Assembly (NCBI RefSeq): GCF_963082655.1
Contig: NC_081555.1
Location: forward strand, 150,511,005 to 150,575,004
Direction: 5' to 3'
Length of the DNA stretch: 64,000 nt
Source: Stomoxys calcitrans
Taxonomy: Eukaryota; Arthropoda; Insecta; Diptera; Muscidae
The translations under genes and the position numbers were made by a program. The notes below the pieces were generated by a model. It did not search any database. It was not told where the DNA came from and worked only from the letters and a program-made list of their open reading frames with translations. Below, piece by piece: positions 41,296 through 52,638 of this stretch. Each line of letters starts with the position of its first letter. Position 1 is the first letter of the stretch.

Positions 41296-43036
41296 ACCAG
41301 CAAATTTCCCTATGACAATTTCATTGCTGGTGAATTTTTGGCCTTTGTTTTAGTAAATTTATTCACTTTTTTCTAATTTGTTTCAAACCTTATGCCACAC
41401 AACAATGTCATTTTATAATTTTTTCTGATTTAATCTTCATCTGCTTACATGACATAATAATTAACATTAATTACATCTAAATGTCATAAGGCTTCCAAAA
41501 CATCAGACTCACCAACCCAAACTAACCGAAGGCTTCTTTGGGCAAATCATATCCTATTGTGTGTGGAAGAGCTGTAGGCCAATTGCACCTTCACCTGGAA
41601 GACATGCAATGATATCAAGGTTTTCACAAACTCCCCACCCTAGCCACAACTTAACACATGCGTGTACCATAATACTGGGAATCCGGAGTGTTCCACAAGG
41701 ACTTAATTTCAAGTGTAGTGGAATGCAGCATCATAGTGACATAACTTCTTCCTGGTATCACCACCACTCCACTTCAGCTGCTACTACACCCAGCCACATA
41801 CGATTATGGTAAATGCATAATTCAGTGACTAATTAATGCAACTATGATAAATAAGGCGATGATGAGGTTGATAAAGATGCTGATGATGATGCTGCTGCTG
41901 CACCTTGTCTGGCAACGACGACGACGACGACTTAAGCTGTGTTGAGTGAAATCAGCCACAAATGCTTCCTATTCCTGCCTTTGCCACCAGCCGAGTTGTG
42001 GGAAAATTACATTAAGCCATTGAGACTTATAATTAGAAGAAAATCCTCTTATTGAAACTTTGTAGATGTAAGGAGTCGTGCTATAGATGAATGTGTGGTC
42101 TTTTGTGTATATGTGTGAGAAAAGTGTCATAGAGGTTTTCTTTTTGTGAAGAAAGCGGTTTTGACATTTGATAAGGATAATGCGGTAACAAAAATAATAG
42201 GGCAATATTTTTTAAATATTAATATAAAGCCACACTTTTATAAGGTTTTATTGTCTAAGCCATTGATTCTGCTATTTTGTTTGTTTTTATATATCCAAGA
42301 AACGTACGCACATTCCCATTGTTTATGAGAAGAAAGCAATTTAGTTGCGTATTTAAGTAAAAATATTTTCAGTTTCATTTTTATATTTAATTTTAAATAT
42401 TTCATACGTTTTATTCAACTCTTCTTAGTTGTGTTTTGTTTTTTATTTGAATAAGACTAAAATTTCATTTTACAATGTCTGATATATTTTGCGATACATA
42501 AAATATGGAATTACTGTAAAATGTCTAAAGAAGATATGTAAATCAAGATGTTGGCAGCAAGTAAATATTCAATTCCAATAAAATTTCATTTCATTGGATT
42601 TTTCACCCGAAACCAATAACATGTAAATATGCCTTCATATGTGAAAACCCAAATGCCACAATATCTGGTTGAATAAGAAAGCGAGTGTGCATGTGAGTGT
42701 GTGTATGTGTGGTTATATGTGTTTAAGAGTTTTCTTTGGTAAATATTTGAAGAAGGCAACTTGAGCATGTTAAATAAAAACAAAATGCAATTGCATGCCC
42801 GTGAAGATTTGCCATGAATACTCCTCAAACGAAATAATGCAAATATAAAATGTAAAGATGAATGAAAAATGAAAACCAAAGGACTTCAGGGGAAAACGCA
42901 TGACATAATACTGTGACATCAAACAAACGTTCGACAAGAGGATTACAAACAAATACATTCAACGCCCTTTTGCTCGCTTTCAATAAAAAAGCTAATGGGG
43001 TAGATTGAAGGGTGAAACATGTACATAAATAATAAT
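41296..43036. other. Single-copy-looking island
   Basis: Contains a GAC run (CGACGACGACGACGAC, about 41916-41931), preceded by GATGATGATGCTGCTGCTGC-like triplets. An 83-codon plus-strand frame (41561-41812) has balanced composition but no recognisable domain or splice-site pair. No gene called. Confidence 0.4.
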
Positions 43037-43611
43037 CAAACTAAAATAAAATAAAATAACATTAAATAAAAATAAAATAAAATAAAATAAAATAAAATAA
43101 AATAAAATAAAATAAAATAAAATAAAATAAAATAAAATAAAATAAAATAAAATAAAATAAAATAAAATAAAATAAAATAAAATAAAATAAAATAAAATAA
43201 AATAAAATAAAATAAAATAAAATAAAATAAAATAAAATAAAATAAAATAAAATACAATAAAATAAAATAAAATAAAATATATTAAAATATATTAAAATAA
43301 AATAAAATAAAATAAAATAAAAAAAAATAAAAAATAATTAAATAAAATAAATAAAAGTAAAACAAAATGAAATAAAATGAAATAAAAATAAAATGAAATA
43401 AAAATAAAATGAAATAAAATAAAATAAAATAAAATAAAATAAAATAAAATAAAATAAAATAAAATAAAATAAAATAAAATAAAATAAAATAAAATAAAAT
43501 AAAATAAAATAAAATAAAATAAAATAAAATAAAATAAAATAAAACTAAAAATAAAATAAAATAAAATAAAAAAATTAAATAAAAAATAAAATAAAATAAA
43601 ACTAAAAATAA

Positions 43612-43644
<33 letters not shown>

Positions 43645-43907
43645 AAAATAAAATAAAATAAAATAAAATAAAATAAAATAAAATAAAATAAAATAAAATA
43701 AAATAAAATAAAATAAAATAAAAAATTAAATAAAAAATAAAATAAAATAAAAAATAAAATAAAATAAAAAATAAATAAAAAAAAATAAAAAAATAAAATA
43801 AAAAAAATAAAAAATTAAATAAAAAAAAAAAAATAAAATAAAATAAAATGAAATAAAAATAAAATAAAATAAAATAGATAAAATAAAATAAAAAAAATTA
43901 AAATAAA
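43037..43907 (+). repeat. (TAAAA)n pentanucleotide array, ~870 bp
   Basis: Pure AAAAT/TAAAA units over long stretches (43075-43255, 43405-43545, 43650-43720) with interspersed variants such as AAATATATTAAAATATATTA and TAAAACTAAAAATAAAATAA. It ends directly at AAAGTAAAGAGGCGTTCAGT, the hairpin end of a type II HINE. Frames through it (ILFYFILFYF) are artefacts. Confidence 0.95.
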
Positions 43908-44247
43908 GTAAAGAGGCGTTCAGTTCGGCCGGGCCGAATTTTGGATACCCACCACCTCGGGTATATATGTAAACCACCTTTCGTCAAAATCCAGTAAAAA
44001 ATGCATACCTTATGCCCCATAGCAGCTATATCGAAAAAGGTTCCGATGTGTACCAAATACTAAAAAACACAATTCATTGTTCAATTGTGTATAACAAAAT
44101 ATCGGTCTTTTAAGTAGCTATATCTAAACATAAACCGATCTGACCATATACGACACGGATTTCGAAAAGCCTAACATATGTCACTGTGTCAAATTTCAGT
44201 GAAATCGGTTGCAAATCGATTCGAGATATCGGTCTATAAGGCAGCAT
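43908..44247 (-). mobile_element. HINE-like type II, hairpin end only
   Basis: AAGTAAAGAGGCGTTCAG, perfect hairpin TTCGGCCGGGCCGAA (43924-43938), GGATACCCACCACCTCGGGT, the type II leader (AAACCACCTTTCGTCAAAAT, TATGCCCCATAGCAGCTATA) and one unit, cut at GGTCTATAAGGCAGC by LINE-B copy 5. Confidence 0.85.
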
Positions 44248-45705
44248 ATGGCATATGACTGGGCAAGACCCAGAGGTCTCAAAGTTAACCCAGAGAAGAC
44301 TGAAATATGCCTGTTCACTAGGGAGACGAAGATGGGCGAATTTAACGCACCGCGTTTCCTCAATAGAACGATTTCGATATCTGACAAGGTCAAATACTTA
44401 GGAGTGATCTTGGACAGGAAACTGTATTGGAAGTGTCACATTCAAGAGCGTACTGAGAAGACTCACAGTTGTTGGGCATTATGTAGACGAGCCGTAGGTT
44501 CGAAATGGGGCCCGAATCCTAGGATAGTCCACTGGCTATACATGAGCGTGATTAGACCAATACTTTCTTACGCCTAAGTAGTTTGGTGGACTGCTATTGA
44601 GAAAAAGTGCAACATAAGGACCATACAACAGAGAGCATGTTGTCTTGGTATAGGCGGAGCGATGAGGACCACGCCCACTAGGGCACTGGAGACCGACCCA
44701 TTGACATACAGATTATGTGTGAGGCAGCCACTGTGGCTATGAGACTTAAGGCGATGGGAGAATGGATTGAGGATGGGAGCAGCTCATACCATCGCGGTAT
44801 AATCACGGCGATAGAGGACAGATTGGCCATGGAGGTCAAAATTGAAAACCCAGGGGCTGAGATCTGTTTTAGACATCCTGACCATAATACGGTCCTGCTG
44901 GCAGAGATCCGGGTGATCACGGAATGCGGGGGTGGTGCGATACTAACGCGAGGATGTCGAGTGTAAACATCTTTACGCACAATAAACTAGCCATAAGGAC
45001 GATAACAACCAGAACGGTAAGGTAACGAATAGTCTTAGAACGTTAAAAGGAGATTAATGCCTTCTCTGAGGATGACAAAATCCGCTTCGTTTGGGTGCCG
45101 GGCCATAACGGAGTAAGGGGAAATGAAAAGGCGGACGATTTGGCGGTGAAGGCCAGAGGACTGCCGTCAATAAACTTGGTTAACCCGAAGCCTTTCGGGT
45201 CGACGCAGACCGTGTTAAGGGAGTGGGCGACGAATGCGCATGCAACATTGCGGAACAGCGAACCGGTCGGTAGGACGGCGAAAATCCTATGGGGCGATCC
45301 AGATCGTGAAAAGACGAGGCTATTACTGAAAGGAAGCAAGAAGGAGGTCAGTATAGCTATTGGTATCATAACGGGACACATAGGGCTACGGGCATGCGGG
45401 GAAGATGATGAGACATTGGAGCATTTCCTTTGTCATTGCACGGCTCTCGCGTCCAACAGATACCAGTACTTAGGTGGAGACACAATGTCAGACATGAACC
45501 GACTTAGGTGAGTTGTATTGAAAACAATTGAGATTTTGTAAGTAGCACGGAATTCCTAACTTAAAATTTTCTTTTTAGAGGTTACTTCATAGTTTTTAGA
45601 GCGCACAACAAGCCGATTACTGGCTTAGGTGTATGTCCATAGTGGCATGGGGCGGATTAATATCTGCACCCTCTTTTGAACCTTACCTAACCTATATTTC
45701 AGCAA
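44248..45705 (+). mobile_element. LINE-B copy 5, 5'-truncated with intact 3' end
   Basis: Begins at CATATGGCATATGACTGGGC (HMAYDWARPRG) and runs through the RT thumb, RNase H, C-terminal motif and 3' UTR (TTTTTAGAGCGCACAACAAG, GTATGTCCATAGTGGCATGG), ending TTGAACCTTACCTAACCTA at about 45705. It is inserted into a type II HINE unit on the left. Best reference for the LINE-B 3' UTR. Confidence 0.87.
44252..45540 (+). pseudogene. LINE-B copy 5 RT thumb, RNase H and Cys/His region
   Basis: Frame 1 (to 44575): PRGLKVNPEKTEICLFTRET, VKYLGVILDRKLYWKCHIQE, RCxxxVIRPILSYA then a stop (TAA) before VWWT. Then EAATVAMRLKAMGEWIEDGS, a deletion removing the YTDGS strand, and RLAMEVKIENPGAEICFRHP. The AEI motif follows. 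The NIFTHNKLAIR segment (about 44966-44998) has His where other copies have the catalytic Asp (FTDSK). VPGHNGVRGNEKADDLAVKA and the long spacer are intact (45095-45400). The C-terminal ACGEDDETLEHFLCHC is present, but the CKIG part before it is deleted. Dead copy. Confidence 0.8.
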
Positions 45706-45721
45706 TAACCATAACTGAAAA

Positions 45722-46163
45722 GAAAAGAAACAAAGGTTAAAGGATAAAATTTGCGATGCTTTTTAAACTCTTCATCTAGTAATTGCGCATTCTAGAGGCT
45801 CACGAAGTCAGATCCCAGATCGGCTTATATGATAGCTTTATCAGGTTATGAACCGATTAAACAATGCAAAATTTCAGCTATAACGGATAATAATTGCGCA
45901 CTGTTGCTCAAGATCCCTTATCGGTTTATATGGCAGCTATACCAAAGCATGAACCAATTTGTCCCATTTACAATCCCAACCAACCTGCACTAATAAGAAG
46001 TATTAGTGCAAGACAGACGGACGGACATGGCTAACTCGACTTAGAACGTCAATACGATCAAGAATATGTATAGTTTGTTAGGTTCCAGGTCAATATTTCG
46101 ATGAGCTACATACGGAATGACGAAATTAGTACACCGCCGTCTTATGGCGGAGGGTATAAAAAA
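45722..46163 (-). mobile_element. HINE-like type I, hairpin end missing
   Basis: Remnants of two units (GCGCATTCTAGAGGCTCACG, GATCGGCTTATATGATAGC), CCCATTTACAATCCCAACC, a very short CAGACGGACGGACATGG block (46012-46028), CAATACGATCAAGAATATGT and the end motif CTTATGGCGGAGGGTATAAA. It starts right behind LINE-B copy 5. Confidence 0.75.
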
Positions 46164-46267
46164 TGCCCGTCTGTCTGTCCATGTATTCTTGTAATCAAGG
46201 AACAGTTTGCATTTCCTATTCGATGGACTTTAAATAATGCAAAAGCAATTTTTTTGGCCGAAGGACA

Positions 46268-46584
46268 AACGGAGGCCACCGTAACGCAAAGGTTAGCATG
46301 TCCGCCTGTGACGCTGAACGCCTGGGTTCGAATCCTGGCGAGACCACCAGAAAAAAATTTTTTGCGGTGGTTTTCCCCTCCTAATGCTGGCAACATTTGT
46401 GAGGTACAATGCCATGTAAAACTTCTCCCCAAAGAGGTGTCGCACTGCGGCACGCCTTTCGGACTCGGCTATAAAAAAGAAGCCCCCTATCATTGAGCTT
46501 AAACTTTAATCGGACTGCACTCATTGATATGTGAGAAGTTTGCCCCTGTTCCATAGTGAAATGTTCATGGGAAAAATTTGCATT
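46268..46584 (+). mobile_element. tRNA-derived SINE, best copy
   Basis: The tRNA-like head has A-box-like GTAACGCAAAGGTTAGCATG (46281-46300) and a canonical B box GGTTCGAATCC (46325-46335), the internal RNA polymerase III promoter elements of tRNA-derived SINEs. The body has CGGTGGTTTTCCCCTCCTAA, GAGGTACAATGCCATG, CTTCTCCCCAAAGAGGTGTC and GCGGCACGCCTTTCGGACTC. The tail has CCCCCTATCATTGAGCTTAA, ATTGATATGTGAGAAGTTTG and TTCATGGGAAAAATTTGCAT. Length about 315 bp. Not a functional tRNA gene: the stems are poorly paired and the unit recurs as a dispersed repeat. Confidence 0.88.
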
Positions 46585-46589
46585 TTGGA

Positions 46590-46822
46590 CAAACGCTTTG
46601 GTTTTTGGAAAAATTCGGTCCAGATTTAGATATAATTCCCATATATATCTTGCACCCGATACTCCCTATTATGTCTGTAGTAGCCACTCTTTTTGTCCGA
46701 TTATTACAAAATTTTGCACGCAGTGTTGGATTTGACGTCTCAATTCAAGCCGAAATTTTCATTGAAATCGATTCCGTTTTAGATATAGCTCCACTTTACT
46801 TTTACCCTTCCTTAGTTGTTAT
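46590..46822 (+). mobile_element. HINE-like type III, 3' remnant
   Basis: CGGTCCAGATTTAGATATAA, TTCCCATATATATCTTGCAC and GATATAGCTCCACTTTACTT correspond to the last type III units, and CCCTTCCTTAGTTGTT to the 3' end. The hairpin is deleted. Confidence 0.55.
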
Positions 46823-47940
46823 TTTATTGTTTCTTGTTAAGCTGCTCTTCCTTCAACGTTTTATATTTGGTATTAAAATTTAAAATCCGCTTTCCAGCAA
46901 GTGACAGGATATGGAATACCACAAACATACTTATTTGCCTCTATCGAAAATTAAAGAGCTTAAAAGTAAAAGAAAAAAGGCTTTGTTTCTGGTTCGTTTT
47001 TTTTCCAACCACAAAGGACAAAGTAACGTCATTTCCTCTTCAAACATATCAAGACTCACACATGATCAGTTTTTGATATTTATGTACACCTGATTGAAAT
47101 TTCAACGACATACTTGTATGCCTAGGAAAGTAACAGAAAAACCGTAACCAACTTTTTGCATTTGTCCCCTCCTATCAATGTATTCTAAACAAAAAAAAAA
47201 AGAAACACTATGAAAATCGAGAAATGATATCATTGAACATTGCTGAATCTCTTTGAAAAAAAAGTAAAACAACTTTTAAACAAGGTTTTGTTGTCGTAAA
47301 AATATGAGAACATAACAAGTGGATGCAGATTGTGTTTCAGGCCATGACTGACTGACGGGCGGGCCTTAGAAATTCCACCAAAAGTGTAGACTAGGTTGAT
47401 GTAACTGTTGCTTGTACTATGTTTGGGGTTGAGTGTTTCTCTTTTCGCATGATTCTATTTTGGGGGCTATCACCCAAACAGGTCTGCTTGAAAGTACGTG
47501 ATGTTGGGCAAATGTTAACAACAACAGCAACATTTATTTGCTGTAACTGCAATGGGCCGTTAGCGTTGGCTGTCGTACAGATGGGAAACTTAAGTTGAAT
47601 AGTTGCCAACAAGGTCTATGGGTGCAAGAAGAAGGTTATCAACCCAAAACATACACAAAAGCTTAGAAAAGTACACACACACACACCCACAAAGTATTTT
47701 GAAATGACAAGGATGCCGATGCACTTAGGTAAAGAGAAAGAAAGGGAAACAATAAACCCAAAGGATATCACTAGCAAAAACACTCAGCCACACAAGAAGC
47801 CTAGCGCTGAAAAGTATGCTTCATTAAATTTAAAATATTTATACAAAAATCAATGACAATTGCTTAAATGTCGTTATGGTTAGCCAAAGTTGCCACATGC
47901 AACATGTATCCAGCTGATGCCGCACATTTTATTTTTATTC
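46823..47940. other. Single-copy-looking island
   Basis: Short CA run at 47674-47690. A 73-codon minus-strand frame at 47391-47612 without recognisable domain. No gene called. Confidence 0.4.
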
Positions 47941-48886
47941 CAATTTATTATACCCACCCCCATGGGATAGGGGGTATATTCATTAAGTCATTCCGTTTGC
48001 AACACATCGAAATATCCATGTCCGACCCTACAAAGTTTATATATTTCGGATCGTCGTAATATTCTAAGACGATCAAACGATGTCCTTGTGTCTGTCCATC
48101 CGTCTGTTGTAATCTCTCTATAGCCTTTAAAAATTGAGATTTTGAGATGAAATTTGGCACATATACTTTTTCTTGCTGCATGCGGGTTAGGTTCTTGAAC
48201 GAGCCAGATCGGAAAATATTTAATATAGCTGGCATATAGACCGATCTTCTGGTTAGGGGTCTGAAGCCCATCGAAACTTTATTTATTTCCCGGTTTAAGC
48301 CGGCAAGCCTCCCAAGATCCGACCCAAATATCATTCAGATCGTACCATATTTAAATATGGCTAACATATAGACCGATTTTTCGGTTAAGGGTCTGAAGCC
48401 CATAAAAGTTTTACTTATTATCCGATTTCGCTGAAATTTTAAACAGTGAATTGTTTTAAGCCTCCCGACATCCGACTAAATATGGTTCATATAGACCGAT
48501 CTGCCGGTTTAGTGTCTAAAGCCCATTAAAGCTTTATTTATTTCCCGATTTCGCTGAAACTTGAAACAGGGAGTTGTTTTAAGCCTACCAACATTCGACC
48601 AAAAATATGGTTCAGTTCTGACAACATTCATATATATAGGGTTGCCCAAAAAGTAATTGCGGATTTTTTAAAAGAAAGTAAATGCATTTTTAATAAGACT
48701 TAGAATGAACTTTAATCAAATATACTTTTTTTTACACTTTATTTCTAAAGCAAGCTAAAAGTGACAGCTGATAACTGACAGAAGAAAGAATGCAACGCCG
48801 ACTATATGAAAAATCCGCAATTACTTTTTGGGCAACCCAATAGTTGCCATATAGGGACGATCTTTTATTTGATTTTGTTTTATTAC
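47941..48886 (+). mobile_element. HINE-like type II, 5' part with MITE
   Basis: 5' palindrome TATACCCACCCCCATGGGAT then AGGGGGTATA (47949-47978), CATTCCGTTTGCAACACATC, CGACCCTACAAAGTTTATAT, a short GTGTCTGTCCATCCGTCTG block and about four type II units (GACCGATCTTCTGGTTAGGG, AGCCCATAAAAGTTTTACTT). MITE 4 is inserted at 48637. The element stops at GTTGCCATATAGGGACGATC, where a type I copy begins. The hairpin end is missing. Confidence 0.78.
48637..48840 (-). mobile_element. Mariner-derived MITE 4, shortened
   Basis: TAGGGTTGCCCAAAAAGTAA to TTACTTTTTGGGCAACCCAA, TA at 48635-48636 and 48841-48842. At 204 bp it lacks about 30 bp (the TTACAGAGTCACAAGCTGTG segment) present in the others. It is inserted in a TATATATA stretch of a type II HINE. 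Confidence 0.93.
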
Positions 48887-49969
48887 ACCATCCACCATAG
48901 GATGGGGGTATACTAATTTCGTCATTCTGTTTGTAACTCCTTGAAATATTAGTGTAAGACCCCATAAAGTATATATATTCTTGATCGTCATGACATTTCA
49001 AGTCAAACTAGCCATGTCCGTCCGTCTGTCTGTCGAAAGCGCGCTAACTTTCGAAGGAGTAAAGCTAGCCGCTTGAAATTTTGCACAAATACTTTTTATT
49101 AGTGTATGTTGGTTGGGATTGTAAATTGGCCAAATCGGTCCATGTTTTGATATAGCTGCCATATAAACCGATCTTGGGGCTTGACTTCTTGAGTCCCTAG
49201 AGGGCGCAATTCTCTTCCGATTTATCTGAAATTTTGCGCGTGGTGTTTTGGTATCACTTCTAACAACTGCACTAAGTATGGTTCAAATCGGTCCATGTTT
49301 TGATATAGCTGCCATATAAATCGAGCTGGGTTTTTGACTTCTTGAGCCACTAGAGGGCGCAATTATTATCCGATTTAGCTGAAATTTTGCATGACGTGTT
49401 TCGTTATGACTTTAAAGAACTGTGCGAAGCACGGTTCAAATCAGTCCATAACCTGATATAGCTGTCATATAAACCGATCTTGGGACTTGACTTCTTGAGC
49501 CTCTAGATGGCGCAATTCTCATACGATTTGGAAGAAATTTTGCACGAGGTGTTTTCTTCTTCTTCTTCTAACAACTGTGTCAAATATGGTTGAAATCTAT
49601 TCCTGATATAACTGCCACATAAACCTAATATAGCTGCCACATAAACCGATCTGGAATCATAACTTCTTGAGCCTCTAGAGGGCGCAATTCTCATACGATT
49701 TGCGGTGTTCCGTTACGACTTCCGACAACTGTGCCAAGCATGGGCCAAATTTGTCTATAACCTCATATAGCTCCCATATAAACCGGTCTCTCGATTATCC
49801 TAATTCGGTTCCTAGAAACTTTAATATTTGCTGGTGTGGCAGAAATATGGTATTTAAAATAAAATTTTTCCCTTCAACTAAATTTAGATGAGAAAAATTT
49901 TTAGCAGAATCAATGGTGGTGGGTTTCCGAGATTCGGCCCGGCCGAAAATTAGTACCTTTTTACTTGTT
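48887..49969 (+). mobile_element. HINE-like type I, full-length copy
   Basis: 5' palindrome CCATCCACCATAGGATGGGG, GACCCCATAAAGTATATATA, TTCTTGATCGTCATGACATT, short block GTCCGTCCGTCTGTCTGTCG (49016-49035), CTAGCCGCTTGAAATTTTGC and five units. The 3' side has a degenerate inverse motif CAATGGTGGTGGG, perfect hairpin TTCGGCCCGGCCGAA (49933-49947) and CCTTTTTACTTGTTG. It is immediately followed by a (TTTTA)n array. Confidence 0.88.
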
Positions 49970-50600
49970 GTTATTTTTTTTTATTTTATTTTTCTTTATT
50001 TTTATTTTATTTTATTTTATTTTATTTTTTTTTATTTTATTGTATTTTATATTATATTATTTTATTTTATTTTATTTTATTTTATTTTATTTTATTTTAT
50101 TTTATTTTATTTTATTTTATTTTATTTTATTTTATTTTATTTTATTTTATTTTATTTTATTTTATTTTATTTTATTTTATTTTATTTTATTTTATTTTAT
50201 TTTATTTTATTTTATTTTATTTTATTTTATTTTATTTTATTTTATTTTATTTTTTTTATCTTATTTTATTTTTTTAATCTTATTTTATTTTATTTTATTT
50301 TATTTTATTTTTATTTTATTTTATTTTATTTTATTTTATTTTATTTTATTTTATTTTATTTTATTTTATTTTATTTTATTTTATTTTATTTTATTTTATT
50401 TTATTTTATTTTATTTTATTTTATTTTATCTTATTTTATTTTATTTTATTTTATTTTATTTTATTTTTTTTTATTGTATTGTATTGTATTTTATTTTATT
50501 TTATTTTATTTTTTTATTTTATTTGAGTTTATTTATTCCATTTTATTTTTTTTATTATATTTTATTTAATTTTATTTTATTTGATGTTATTTTATTAAAG
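49970..50600 (+). repeat. (TTTTA)n pentanucleotide array, ~630 bp
   Basis: Starts directly after the ACTTGTTG terminus of the type I HINE and consists of TTTTA units with few variants (TTTTTTTATCTTATTTTATT, TTGTATTGTATTGTA). On the complementary strand it is the same TAAAA unit as the array at 43037, in the same position relative to the HINE. Confidence 0.95.
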
Positions 50601-52638
50601 TTTATTTGTTAATTTCTACCCCATTTCCCCCATTATCCACTCAGGTTTAAATACAGATTACAACCATGACAATCGAATTACCAAATGCAATTCATTCTTC
50701 AACAAAAAAAGTAGGACGACAGAACATTTACAAGCGAAACGAGTATACATCACAAACTGAATGGATGAACTATTGCATATCCATCATTCATGAATCGTCA
50801 GCGAGTATGAGTTAAAACTTTCAAACAATTTATCGGTAAATCGTATAAATCCTTTTTTGTTTTTTTTTTTCTTCTGTTCATTCATGAGCATATTGTTCCA
50901 AATCATGTTCGACATTATACTTTATCCTATTTAGAGAGGGTTTGTGCCACGGATGGTGGTTTTTTAGTTATTTGATTTAAGTTTTTGCAAACAAGCATAG
51001 AAAAACAAACACACTCATGCATCAACATCCGGCAAACACACACACACGATTTCTAGTGTATGAGTATGGGAGGAAATACATATGGTTAATATCATAGTGT
51101 TTTTCTTTTGCAATATCCCATGGAAAGTCCCATATATATCGCTGACTCTTAGCTGATGTCTATATTGTGAGCCCTATATCTAGCAGCAATGGTTCGGGTT
51201 TGCCAATATAGGTCATCAGCGATGCACCATATCCACCTAAGGTACATAAAATGCCAACGATTGAAGCATTGTGGTGCGAAGGGTGTGTCTCCCCAAACAC
51301 CCCTCCCTCCTTGCTGGTGGCGGTGTTGGTGCAATGTTATTATTACAAATTGCATTCTGTTTGCCATTCTCATTGCAGGCAGATGATGATCACGAAATGA
51401 TTTTAGAGTCCTGTCGTTTGTTTACATTGTTTCCCAGTTTTTCCACATTTTTTTCCTGCTTTTGGTATAATCCAGTTGATGGCTTCGTCCTTGCTATTCC
51501 TGTTGTGGTGTGCTGTGTGGGCGGCAGGGTGACAAACTGTGAATAAGTTCCCCTTAGGCAACGGAATGCATTAAGCCTGCTGCATCATTATCATCATCAT
51601 GGTGGGGGAGAATGTTTGCAATTGTTACACCATTGCTGTTCCTGTTTCTGCCGGACCATTGTCCTTATATTATGAAATATGATTGCCATATTGGTGGGAG
51701 GGGCAGTAGGTAGGCGAGTTTGGCAATGTCTTGCAATACGGCCGATAAGGTAGTCCTCACGTTTTGTGCAAGCATAGACGACCGTGCCATGGCAATTCTC
51801 TTTTTGGGAAACACAACACTCTAACATTGAAAGATTGTGAGTGAGTAAATGCTATTGGGCGGAAACTAGGTCAAACTTTTCTCTATACATATGCTACAGA
51901 TATTTTTTCGTAAAAATTTCCTTCTTACCCATATGGATGGTTGTGATATAGAGAAAATCGAATTTTTTCCATGACAATGTGAAAAAAAAAAACAAAAAAC
52001 TATTGTAGTTTAAAGTTACCATAATGGCATAATCAAAGGAAGTACTTATGAACAAGGATAATAAAGGAATGGTTTAGCTTAAAGGATCTTAGGAAGGGAA
52101 AAATCAAAACCAAATCAGCCGGAAACTTAAACACAGCCAATGGGTTTGACCTACATTTTTGATGGCCAACAAATAAATTTGAAAATGTTTATGATTGGGA
52201 GCAGAGATGTCCTGTTTATGCTTCTGAAAGGGTAATGTTGGTGTTTGGCCTACAATTTGGAAAAACTTTTGTAGCAATGATAACGACAGACAAGAGGGGT
52301 CTAATTTTTAAGTATACACATAAACTTTGAATGAATGAACAGACATTTGATGTGCTAGTTTGTAATGTTTTACACTGAAAAAAGTCTACCATGGAACCAC
52401 AGTAACAGAATTGTAACTAAAAACCTAAGCCTCTCATATCCCATTGATAAGTACATATATCGGCAAGGAAATACTAAGAGGTAGTAGTCGCTGTTGGCAT
52501 GTGCTTTGAATCTTTGGATGTAGTAGCTGTTGTGAAAGAGATTAGCGACAAAATTTATGTCTTCTATAGTGAATTGTCCCGTCAGCTGGTTAATCGATTG
52601 CAAAAAGGTGTGAGTTTCGAGAAAGTTTTGTATTTCTA
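50601..52638. other. Largest single-copy-looking island
   Basis: Two kilobases without repeats shared in the window. Less AT-rich around 51140-51830, with CA run 51036-51050 and CAT run 51587-51600. Small frames there (74-91 codons) do not look like known proteins. A pyrimidine stretch followed by AG at 51370-51380 (TTCTCATTGCAGGCAGATGA) resembles a splice acceptor, but the downstream frame has no partner exon. Confidence 0.4.

Noticed and set aside
41561..41812. 83-codon plus-strand frame ending before a GTAAAT donor-like word
   Set aside because: Composition is balanced but no domain, acceptor or conserved start is visible; the evidence is weaker than for the exon at 62.6 kb.
46268..46345. 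tRNA gene
   Set aside because: The head has a B box, but stems pair poorly and the unit continues into a dispersed SINE body present elsewhere in the window.
49913..50612. 218- and 215-codon frames of ILFYF repeats (also 43036-43257, minus)
   Set aside because: Translation of (TTTTA)n. Hydrophobic look is a by-product; no membrane protein.
51149..51827. Several 65-91-codon frames in the 50.6-52.6 kb island
   Set aside because: No recognisable protein features, both strands equally open, and only one weak acceptor-like site without a partner.
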